Shown: positions 48,902 through 58,642 of the stretch, piece by piece | Layout: every line of letters starts with the position of its first letter | Position numbering within the stretch: the first letter of the stretch is position 1 | From: Trichobilharzia szidati | Lineage: Eukaryota; Platyhelminthes; Trematoda; Strigeidida; Schistosomatidae | Assembly: GCA_944472155.2 (NCBI GenBank) | Contig: OX235279.1 | Coordinates: 60,795,564-60,859,563, forward strand | Direction: 5' to 3' | Length of the DNA: 64,000 bases | Notes under the pieces: model-generated | What the model saw: only the letters and a program-made list of their open reading frames with translations | Database searches by the model: none | Told to the model about the DNA's origin: nothing | Made by a program: the position numbers and the translations under genes

Positions 48902-49058
48902 TTGATTCCACACCGTACTTTCAGTACAAGTGTGGAATTTTCAGCATTGGTTAGCCCGACGTGATTTTCTTATAAGCGGTGTGTTCCGCACATTTACCAG
49001 TTTGCGTGTTGTTTGTGAATCCCCAGGGACTTAACTCACTACTCTTTCGGATTGTCTC

Positions 49059-51995
49059 ATGGAATTATACTCCCAGCTTAACCGTGCTCAGCTTAGTTAC
49101 GACTATCTCCACACCAACTCGACGACCCATGAGTTTCTTTTTGGTGCAATCGCGGAACTTATTGATAATGCTCGTGATGCTGGTGCGACAGAGCTGGACA
49201 TATATACAATTAAGGACAGTTCCGTACGTGGGAATTTCCTACTCTGTTTTGCAGACAATGGTTGCGGCATGACAACAGATGAGGTCAAAAATGTCATAAT
49301 ATTCGGGAAGTCACTAAAGAAGTGTGAGGACAGTGCCGCCATAGGTATGTATGGGAATGGCTTAAAATCTGGTTCTATGCGAATTGGAAAGGACTTGATT
49401 TTGTTCACCAAAAAGGATGGCATATACACATGTTTATTTCTCTCAAGGACTTTCCACGAAGAGGAGAAACTTGATGAGGTAGTTGTTCCTATGCCCTCGT
49501 TTAAAGGCACAGAGAAAACTCCTATTGCGGACACTCCTGAAGAGAGGAAGAAACATGAACTCGAAATGTTTATAATTCTGAAGTATTCGCCATTCCGCTG
49601 CACGAAGGATTTCTTCGCACAATTTGATAAACTTAAAGAGAATTCAGGGACCGTAGTGATTATATACAATATGAAGCTTCTCGACCATGGAGGACCTGAG
49701 TTGGATGTAACTACAAATACCAGAGATATACTTCTTAGCCCTGGTTCAGAACAAGAAGAGACCGTTGAACGGGATGCAGAAGTTATGCTCCCACCTGAAA
49801 GACGCAGTCTTCGGGCGTATGTATCAATTCTCTATTCTGACCCTCGTATGAAGGTGTATTTACAAGGTCGGAAAGTACAAACCAAAAGACTACTTGCAAC
49901 GCTACATAGTGCTCGAAAATACAATTTTGCTAGTAAAACTTTTCGTACCAGAGCTGAAGCAGATTTAGCAAAAGCTAAAAATGATGTGAGAATAGCTGAG
50001 CTTCGTGCTCAAGAGGCAGAAAGCAAGGCTCGGGATTGTGAACTTCGCTACCAAGGCTCTGAAGACCCTGAACATTTGCGTCAAATACGTCGTCTTAAAA
50101 ATGCTGCTGCCGAGCTACGTTCAGCTGTGGAAATGAAACAGAATATTGTTGCAAGAAAATCAAAATCAATCAAGGATCCTAAGACGCTTACATTTTATTT
50201 CGGTGTAAATGTTATGAATCGTGCTTGTGATGGTATGTTTGTTTATAATTGTTCCCGTTTAATCAAGATGTACCAACGGATTGGGCCACAACAAGATTCT
50301 AGCATGATGTGCCGTGGTGTCGTTGGCATTGTTGATGTCCCCTATATGGTCCTTGAGCCCACACATAATAAACAAGATTTTGCAGATGCTAAAGAATATC
50401 GTCAATTAATGCGTGCAATGGCAGATCATTTAATGCAGTATTGGGATGATCTTGGAATCGATAAAGAATCAGATAGTTTAATACGATTTTGGAAAAGTTT
50501 TGGTTATTTGTCAGCACGTTGGCGGGATCCACCTAGTATAGAGGATAAATATGCCTGTCGTCGTTGTTGTTCCGTTTCTATATGTGTCCAGTGTGATAAA
50601 TGTCTAAAATGGAGAATACTTCCGTTCTCACAAAGTCTTGTCGGACGAGATGTCCCAGATAATTGGCAATGTCGAGATAATACGGATCATAAGCATAAAA
50701 AATGTGAAGATCCCGAAGAAGATATGAGTCCACCAATGGGAGTTCTTAAGCGAAAAATTAAAACGAAAGAACAAAGACAAGCAGAACTTGAAAAACAAAT
50801 CCGCAAAAAACAAGAGGAACTTGAATTAATTCAAGATCCTGATGATGAAAAAACTGATGATTCCAGTGCCACTTCTAACCGTAGTAGTCGGTTAAGTGGA
50901 TCTGCCAATGGCAAATCTCCACGTAAACGGCCTTCTCAACCACCTCCACCTACTGCAGATCCTCCGAACAAAAAATCTACTCATGCTCCTCCGCCGCCGC
51001 CGCCTCCTCGTGCTATGACAGTTGCTGATAAGAAACGTCAAGCTGCTGGATTAGCATCATCCAATGGTCCTTCATCTTCAACAGTTGAAAAGCGTACTGG
51101 TTTACCGTTACCAACAATTAATCAACGCCAACCACGTCCTGGTGGATTAGTCCCTAAAATCCCACAGCGTAATTCAATTGCTCCTAAAGTACGCAGAGTT
51201 ACAACAGCTGAAGATGAAAGCAGCAATGAAGAGACTAGTGATGAAGAAGAAGACGAGGAGGAGGAGAAGGAGAAAGAGAAAGAAGTTACTAAGCAGACAA
51301 CTCCGAAAACTAATCGTAACAAACTAAGTACTCCTCCATCAAAAGTGAATAATCCTGTTGTTGCTGCAGCGAGTAGTTCAACAGTACCGAGTACTTCTCA
51401 ATCCCAAGAGAGAAATACGTCGAGAAGCACTGATAAAGTAAATGGAAAGAAGGCTAGTAAAACGGAAAAGAGTCCTGTACAAGATGTAATTACAGTGCAT
51501 CATCGAAACAGAAATTCAACGGATCGTGATAATAATGGTGGAGTAGCATCGATTCCAACGAAAAAAGATCCGCTGGTAAATGAGAATTCAGTTGGAGATA
51601 AAACAACAGAGGTGAATTCCTCTTCAACTGTAGTAACCTCTTTTCCCTCAGAAACGAATATTGCAATGAATAGAAAAATCCAAGAGAAATTCAAGGTTTG
51701 TTTACGATATTTCTTACCGCCGTCATGGTCAGTGGAAAAGGATAGAATCCATACACTTACAGAATCAGAACTTGCAAGCTTCCCTTTAGAAGATTTCTTT
51801 GATAGATATGAACAAGGTCTTCGAAATCTGTTAACCTCCTTCCGAAAGGAAACCGCAGTAGTCACAGATCAACTGACAGAATTACGGTCCAATGTTTGTG
51901 AATTTCTGAAGAAATACGATCCAGACTTCAAAGAACCCTTGAATAATATCGAAGAAGTAGATAATTATCTGAAAAATTTCCTTGCAAAAAGTTGA
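49059..51995 (+). CDS. MORC2-like GHKL ATPase with CW zinc finger (intronless)
   Basis: A 978-residue nuclear chromatin-silencing ATPase of the MORC family, encoded in one exon. The GHKL domain (about residues 8-270) has ELIDNARDA (Asn37, Mg-binding), DNGCGM (66-71) and GMYGNGLKSGSMRIGKD, all with MORC2 spacing; the start SQLNRAQLSYDYLHTNSTTH also fits MORC2, so the first ATG is chosen. A charged coiled coil follows (about 285-365), then the transducer-like part (FYFGVNVMNRACDGMFVYNC, VVGIVDVPYMVLEPTHNKQD), a CW-type finger (CDKCLKW near 511 to KKC near 548) and a long disordered Ser/Pro tail with an acidic stretch (EETSDEEEDEEEE). The C-terminal 110 residues are predicted helical. The chromo-like domain of vertebrate MORC2 is not evident. 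LTR-like repeats lie on both sides. Confidence 0.93.
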   Translation: MELYSQLNRAQLSYDYLHTNSTTHEFLFGAIAELIDNARDAGATELDIYTIKDSSVRGNFLLCFADNGCGMTTDEVKNVIIFGKSLKKCEDSAAIGMYGNGLKSGSMRIGKDLILFTKKDGIYTCLFLSRTFHEEEKLDEVVVPMPSFKGTEKTPIADTPEERKKHELEMFIILKYSPFRCTKDFFAQFDKLKENSGTVVIIYNMKLLDHGGPELDVTTNTRDILLSPGSEQEETVERDAEVMLPPERRSLRAYVSILYSDPRMKVYLQGRKVQTKRLLATLHSARKYNFASKTFRTRAEADLAKAKNDVRIAELRAQEAESKARDCELRYQGSEDPEHLRQIRRLKNAAAELRSAVEMKQNIVARKSKSIKDPKTLTFYFGVNVMNRACDGMFVYNCSRLIKMYQRIGPQQDSSMMCRGVVGIVDVPYMVLEPTHNKQDFADAKEYRQLMRAMADHLMQYWDDLGIDKESDSLIRFWKSFGYLSARWRDPPSIEDKYACRRCCSVSICVQCDKCLKWRILPFSQSLVGRDVPDNWQCRDNTDHKHKKCEDPEEDMSPPMGVLKRKIKTKEQRQAELEKQIRKKQEELELIQDPDDEKTDDSSATSNRSSRLSGSANGKSPRKRPSQPPPPTADPPNKKSTHAPPPPPPPRAMTVADKKRQAAGLASSNGPSSSTVEKRTGLPLPTINQRQPRPGGLVPKIPQRNSIAPKVRRVTTAEDESSNEETSDEEEDEEEEKEKEKEVTKQTTPKTNRNKLSTPPSKVNNPVVAAASSSTVPSTSQSQERNTSRSTDKVNGKKASKTEKSPVQDVITVHHRNRNSTDRDNNGGVASIPTKKDPLVNENSVGDKTTEVNSSSTVVTSFPSETNIAMNRKIQEKFKVCLRYFLPPSWSVEKDRIHTLTESELASFPLEDFFDRYEQGLRNLLTSFRKETAVVTDQLTELRSNVCEFLKKYDPDFKEPLNNIEEVDNYLKNFLAKS

Positions 51996-52754
51996 ATTCC
52001 TCCGCTCACCATAAAAAAAAACATCTAGACCAATCATTGGTTGGTGGTTGAATTAATCTACTCCCTGTGCAAACGGAGTTTCTCCTCTCCTCTCCTCTAC
52101 TCATGCGCGCAGCTGTTATATATATACATATATATAGTAATTATTATTATTATGTTTGCCTGTTTTATGGTTGGTGTCTCACCGAATCTCTTTTGACTCT
52201 TCTCTTTTTGTGCATATTAATGTATTCCTTCAAGAACTGTCTGTCTATAAATCTACGTGTTGTTACTCTCTATATGTATATATATATATATCTGTATACA
52301 ACATAGCAAAACAACAACAACAAAAAAAGTATTAAAAATTATTATTATCTTTTTCGTTTAGACATTATTATCATGGCCGTTAGTATTTCGTTGTAAACTT
52401 TGATGTTACTATCACTATTATTTACTTATGTGTACCTCACCTATAAAACAGGCATTGTCCTTTTCAGAAACTCTTGATCTTTCATCCATATATATATATT
52501 TTTCGTTATACATTGAAAACCTATGCTCATGATTAGTGCAAATTTAAAAGACATGACTTTCTGTTTTAATTTTTTGATTGCTGAACTAATTGTATATGCT
52601 TTCAGACTTTACATGACTCCCATAACTTCTTACGTTTATGCATGTTGTAATATATCCCTAATTTTATGCAAAGATTGTTATTACTATTATTATTTACTTC
52701 ACAGCTTTACTTAACCTTTTCCGATGGTCTCTCCGGACCTCTAGGGGGGAGCCC
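51996..52754 (+). other. Probable 3' UTR and flank of the MORC2-like gene
   Basis: AT-rich, with several TA-rich runs (52110-52135, 52272-52290, 52485-52500). No canonical aataaa stands out close to the stop. It ends in ctctaggggggagccc, a purine-rich run directly before the second LTR-like repeat. Confidence 0.5.
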
Positions 52755-53235
52755 TGTGGAGTGCGTAACAATGTGATTGTACACTTTTTGGTTATTTGTA
52801 GAAATTAGACATACTGTACATAATTTTTGTTTAAAACGCTTCTGGTTGAAATACCCTTGTCTTCCGTGTACGATTGGAAAATACACTCTGCTGTTGGAGA
52901 CTTCGTCTTCTCCTTGGTTTCTTTGGGGTTACTAGCTCAGCTCTCACCGTGTTGCATCTTTCGGATTTATTGTAGGAGTCCACTACGCTCAACAGAAGAC
53001 AATTATACAACCGGGACACAGCAGCTACAACCTACTCCGTCCAAAGAACTAACGTCTCCGTGGGTTATATAAATAATTTGTAGCAGAGGACTTCAACTTT
53101 ATTTCCAAGTAAACCTTTTGTTGATATAACGTGTCGTTGCATTTTTGGTAATATACTGTCACTTAACATTCCATTGACTTGAATTTTATTTCTCATATTT
53201 TGTAATACTAGTGAACTCTAACATAAGTCCCCTAC
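52755..53235 (+). repeat. LTR-like repeat, copy 2 (481 bp)
   Basis: Begins tgtggagtgcg and ends cccctaca, like copy 1. It has a possible TATA box (gttatataaataa, near 53062) and is preceded by a polypurine run (aggggggag), as 3' LTRs are. It is followed by agct. Probably an LTR of a retroelement. Confidence 0.6.
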
Positions 53236-53519
53236 AAGCTATTCTTTGCACGATATGTTGCAGTTCATTTGTTCAAAACGCTTTCGTTACTTAATGCATG
53301 CTCGTTTTTTACTAATGTTCTGTTACATGGAGGAGCACGATTCATTTGTAATTACATTAGCTTACACAAGGCGAACGTAGGAATGCCTATTTCATACTTG
53401 AAAGAGCTTGTACTTCGGTGTATATTGAAGCTCTAATTTCCTTTGGGTGCTGATCACTATGGGTTCGGCACTAGTAAAATTGTTAACAGATTTCTTTTTA
53501 ACTGGTACAGTGTAATCTT

Positions 53520-54130
53520 GTGCCTGCTATCAAGAGAGCGATAAAAAAATATGCGAATGAAATGTTCGTCGTATGTGATGGTAACTGCAATTTGGAAGAC
53601 ACTCCGACAGTATTCATTAGTAGCCATCCTACTCTCCAGTTTACGTTAGAAAAAGAAATTAGTAGTAAAGTATCTCTCCTTGATATTCTACACACAAAGA
53701 GAGCTGATGAAACATTGAAAAGATCAAATGCAGAAGTCGGTATGGATGGGGTAACTGATAAATGGTGCACTTTTTCCTCCACTGACAGAAAAACAAATTT
53801 AATCCGATATTGTTCAGCACATGTTCAGAGAGTCTGTAGTGAGGACATTGCTGATGAAAAGCTTAGACAAATGAAAGGAACTTTCGTGGAGTATGAATGT
53901 GCAATACAGTTTTTTGGGGCAATTGGTAAACTGTCTGGAAGAAATTCAGACTGGAAGAATATACATAAGAAGATGTTGCAGCCAAAGGTAGAATTTGGAG
54001 TGACAGCATGTGTGAGACCTTAGTAACTGATTGACGAGGTAACGGAGGAAACTATTCTTTACTGACTCTCTGAATAACCTATGCAAGCCCTCCATTTTTG
54101 CACCCTGATGTTAAGGGGATGTTACAACGA
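53520..54130 (+). mobile_element. Degraded Penelope-like RT fragment
   Basis: Reads AIKKYANEMFVVCDGNCNLE, where the YVDD motif has become YANE, then SLLDILHTKRADETLKRS and NLIRYCSAHVQRVCSEDIAD. The endonuclease is absent. An old, inactive copy. Confidence 0.75.
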
Positions 54131-55615
54131 TTATCCACTTCTACCTGAAGTTATATGTAAGCCTTCTGTTGTTAAACTATCTATATAGGAGTTTCATCTG
54201 GATAGATATCTTGCTGCATCATGGAGCACGTTCCATTCAGGCTGAGCAAAGGAGGGCGTTAAGCTGTTAATTCAACCGCATTACAGCATGTGGCATAAGT
54301 GCAACCGTTAACACAGAGAAAGTCTTCGTAACACATAACATAAAGACAGAATTTTGTGTGCAAAAATAATTCGTAAGATTCCTTTTGTTAACTTGGGCTT
54401 AATTTTACCATGTCATTCGTAAAACTTCCTTATTCGTATTTTTTTTAGATAGGTTGTACTATTTCGCTCTACGTTATTGTGATCTAACATACTCTCTATT
54501 TTATTGACAATACTTTTCTCACCTTATTTTCCTAACTTACTGAATTTAACGTGATAAACTAAATGCACTGAGTCTTGCAATCATCTATTTACTAAATTCT
54601 ATTGTAGTCAGTGCTGACCTCGAAGTATTCATGTTTCCAAACAGTTTGGATTTCATATTCATTTAGGACCATAGCAACGCGCTTCAATGTTCCCACTTAC
54701 TTACGAATTTTAATACATAAAAAGGAAATTTATTTGTAAGTATCTTCTGTGACTCATATACAAAAGGTGTTGTACAGCTTTGAGAATGAAATCGCTTTCA
54801 AAGGGATATTTCTTCCTGAATTAAGATCAAAATGGAAACTGTCAATATAAATAAATGTGGTTAAATTAAAAGATGCAATTAAAATGGGGTTATTTCGACA
54901 TTGATTTAAAAACATGAAGAATAATTTAAAATAGGTATGAATATAGGACAAATTGGTGCAATGAAGCGTCAGTGGATCTGTAACTCTCATTTGCATATTT
55001 AGAAAAATGGGAATTTGAAGCTACTTAAAATACGGGTTTCGTAGGACGACTTATTATCAAGAGAATGGCAGAAAGTGTGAATGCAGCAGTCAAATAGGAA
55101 ATGCTCAATGCTGGTTGACAGGGTGGCAAATAGTGATGGTGTGATATAAAATTGGTGCTCTGTAGGGGAATAGGAGTAGCGAATGAGGGGCGATTAAGAT
55201 GTTGAGGTACATGTCGAAACCTAATCATTTAAATTAGTTGGTATAAGTCTCTGATAATTTCATACTAAACAAATACAGTTACATAGCCTGAATTGGATTT
55301 CGAGTGCACAGTTAAGATTTACTCTAACTGTTTTCCCTAGCTTCATCTATGCTTATCGGAATTAATGTCGTGCCTCTGTGCTGACCAACTTGTATTTGAT
55401 GTATCTCTAAAAATCCTGCTTTTGTTTTGATCTGATGTTTGCTGTTCACCAAATGAAACAAAATGGTCTTATTTATTTGCTCCACCTCAAACCAAACTGC
55501 AGGGATGATAACAGATCCACAAGGATGATGTCATTACATCTAGCCTCACAGAAGCGGTTAATTTATATATATACATTGATTTAGCTATCCTTGACAATTC
55601 ATCTTTAATTTTCTG
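54131..55615. other. No supported gene
   Basis: AT-rich sequence upstream of the ERCC8-like exons. Upstream exons of that gene could lie here, but I found no WD40-like coding segment on either strand. Confidence 0.45.
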
Positions 55616-55619
55616 AATC

Positions 55620-55745
55620 TATTTTTTAAGGGATTTGATTTGTTCACGAATTACCATCACTTAGAGAATCACTGAAGACGTGAAGTACTGGACAGCTGTT
55701 TCGTTCTAGTCTGGTACTTATCTTTGAGCATTGAGTCGACCACCG
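55620..55745 (-). repeat. SINE fragment with hammerhead 3' half
   Basis: Shares gaagtactggacagctgtttcg with the SINEs at 11.6 and 28.4 kb. On the minus strand it keeps the stem II strand agtaccagactag and the acgaaacagctgtccagtac part of the hammerhead; the ctgatga box is lost. It points opposite to the SINE that follows directly. Confidence 0.6.
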
Positions 55746-55880
55746 TTAGCTAAATGGTCTACGACCCAAACTAGTATCCTGAAGATCCTTGGTTCGAACC
55801 CCGGTGAATAAGTATTGCCAATGAGTCCCAAACTAGGACGAATCAGCTGTCTTTAGTTTGCGGCAACAAAGGTCTGCTTG
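55746..55880 (+). mobile_element. tRNA-headed SINE with hammerhead relic
   Basis: A-box region gttagctaaatggtctacg, B box ggttcgaaccccgg, then caatgagtcccaaactaggacgaat: the ctgatga and gaaa boxes each carry changes (ccaatga, gaat), while stem II (gtccc/aggac) is intact. Stem I partners are weak, so activity is unlikely. Confidence 0.7.
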
Positions 55881-56399
55881 ATAAACTGATGTGTAATTTT
55901 ACCACTATCGACGTATTGATCTTACGATTTAATATATCACTATGCGTTTCGCCTTCAAATAACACTCGTTTTAAAATTCCCATCTTATTGACAGCATTCA
56001 CCTTTATTTTATCACTGTGTGTCGTTCACAAGATTGCGGCGATATCCATTTTGTAATAAAGTACACTATGTGTTTCGCATTTTTGTCATCCCTATGGTTG
56101 CATGAGCATAGGGATGTTATCTTGCGACTTGGATAGTCAATTACATTTCGTTTGTATTGTGTCCGTATGTTGCTATTGAAATCGATGTAGTATCTGTTTT
56201 CGTGTTAATGTTTCTTTTTCTACACCACTATGCTTTCGACAAGGAGAAATTGCTTTCGTTCTTTCCATATTTCAATGAACCAGCAGGCTATGTTTTTACT
56301 GTCACAAATGTTCGTTTCGGTCATGCCACGCCAGAAATGTCCATCGGACAGTATGAGTTATTTACATTATGTTGGGAGTCTTGCATGTCGGTCTTTGGA

Positions 56400-56660
56400 T
56401 ATGTATTCCACCTTTGAGTCAATCACGGAAGACCCAAATATAGTTATTCATTCAATCTCCCTTGATCAAGATGGAGACTATCTAGCTGGTTTAGTTGAAC
56501 GTGTTGGTGCAGGGATATCACTGAGCTTCAGAGCATGCATTTCATTACCTGAGAGTACAACCCACTGAACAGGCGTCTGTGTGCTATCCGGTTTCATGAT
56601 AAGTGAGAATGAGGAAACACCATGCTACCCGTTCATGTGTTTTCATCACCTCCGCCTTCA
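56400..56660 (+). mobile_element. Non-LTR endonuclease N-terminal fragment
   Basis: Encodes TFESITEDPNIVIHSISLDQ and then LVERVGAGISLSF, a decayed copy of the start of the endonuclease at 34.6 kb (DPSVVIHSPSPDQ...GLAGVGIALS). The match fades after about 260 bases. Confidence 0.6.
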
Positions 56661-57804
56661 TCCCATCTGACTGAAATCTGTAATAAGTAAAGGGTTGGTT
56701 CTATCGAAATCTAACTAGTTTTCTGCTTAAAACAGAAGACTTCAATGCTGAAGCTGATAGGTTGAGCCGAGCGAAAAACATATCGGAAGAATCTATGGAT
56801 TCCCATACTAGTGAACCAACAACGGCTATCAATATTATGAACAATAAATTGTGTTCAACAATTGTCTTCCGCTTCATGATATCTGTTTGGATTTCAGCTG
56901 GAGGAAGGAACCAGTGGATAACTCTACAATAATTAACGAATGGATACGACCAGTCTACTTCTACTGTTTCTTAACCACATGCCTTGACGGCGATCGTACA
57001 CTAGTTCAGGTATATGGGCATATAGAAAATAAGCGCCTGAGAAGTTCATACGTTATTTTATTCAAAGGGGAGGTGACTAGGCATATACCTGATTCATAGC
57101 CGTAGTGTCCAACCTGAGGAAGCCTGACGATATATCTAGGCCGATATAATTACAGTAGTGGAGACTGTTGATAACCTGAAGTTATAGTTTAATGGCAGCC
57201 TCATTGAAACTGGTCGAAACAAACTGACTTATCCTTGGAGGTGATGAACTTGGTCATTGGGAGCTGCTCACATGTAATCTTCCTTAGACTCTTCTCAGTG
57301 GTCACGATCATTATTGGACGACGAATCCAAAAGCGATAGAATTGGTATCGATTTGGAATACCTACTTAGTGAGAGATCACCAAAGTCTGTTTGTGGGGAC
57401 TCTTTATTAGGTGTTTAAAGTCATTCACGATGACAGTAATCTTAATTTTATTATTCTGTCTTGTGCATGTTCGTGCTTTTTATTCTTCTTACATTTCCTT
57501 CCTTATTAGCACTGTTGTTAACTGGATTCGTTCAAACTTTATATGAATTCCTCTCAACCACGTCAGTTGTACTACCTTACTCAATTTACTTAATTTTATT
57601 TTAGTTTCTACCCTATTAACTCTTCCACTAGTTGTATCTTTTTTCCTGAAATGCAGTAAATTGAAGTGATGCGAATATTTTACTAGGGGCCTCAATCATT
57701 CACTTAATTTTACCTTTATATAAGTACAGGGCAGCAATGTTGAACGCATATTTTATTTGAAATATCTATGATTAAAACGTTGTAGTGTTCATTTTATTTG
57801 GCAG

Positions 57805-58190
57805 CATCTGCATATACTGGACCTGTACGTGGCCTCACATTTTCACCCGATGGATTGCATTTGATCTCATGGGGTGTTTCTGGATCAACACTAGATAGTT
57901 CATGTCTTCGAATATGGACATCCGGTCCGGGGGATTTCGAAGGACCTACGAAAATTCCTCTACCTCGTCCAGTAAATTTTGGTAATGTTATTCAGAAATT
58001 CCACAGCAGTTGTTTTCTTCAACTATCAAATAGCCTACCTCTGAGACTGGCTGCTACAAGCGGATCAACGGGAGACCTGTGGGGAGCCCCACCTCTATGT
58101 GTTTTTGTCCCAGTGAAGAACCAATTATTAATAGCTTCTGCAACTAAGCTTGATTCATCAACCAGACTCATTACACGACATTTTTCGAAG
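57805..58190 (+). CDS. ERCC8-like penultimate exon
   Basis: Acceptor attttatttggcag, donor TCGAAG|gttagt. It starts with two bases of a split codon, so an upstream exon ending in one carried base is expected. It encodes one complete WD40 blade and a long inter-blade loop rich in Ser, Gly and Leu, longer than in human CSA. Confidence 0.78.
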
Positions 58191-58570
58191 GTTAGTTCTT
58201 TCATTAGTCACTTATGAGATAGAAAAGCTTGTAATTATCCACTGGTTTATTTCATGTTAAACTTTTAATACTTACATAGTATACCTGATTAATTGTGAAA
58301 GTAGGTTCAATATGAGCATGATTTTCTCAGTTGTAGTAAATTCAATTGAGTGTTTTCCGTTTTCTATTCATCCTTTGGTATTCTTACATAATCCACTTAT
58401 CTATTCGTAATAATCATTGTTTAATAAATTAATAATAATATGATAATTTGTGGCTAGTTTCTGCAAATTAATTGATTTTGAATTCTGCTTTATTACCGCT
58501 CCTCATGTACCTTAATCCTGGTTAATTTTGTTAACTGACATCTTCACATGATTGTTATAATTTTAATAGA

Positions 58571-58642
<72 letters not shown>

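Noticed and set aside
49103..49669. Minus-strand 188-residue frame
   Set aside because: Antisense of the MORC2-like ATPase domain, which is strongly conserved in the plus frame.
51122..51322. Serine-rich minus-strand frame
   Set aside because: Reverse of the acidic GAA/GAG repeat in the MORC2-like tail.
55746..55812. tRNA gene
   Set aside because: Good B box, but followed directly by hammerhead sequence of a SINE; the stems do not close.
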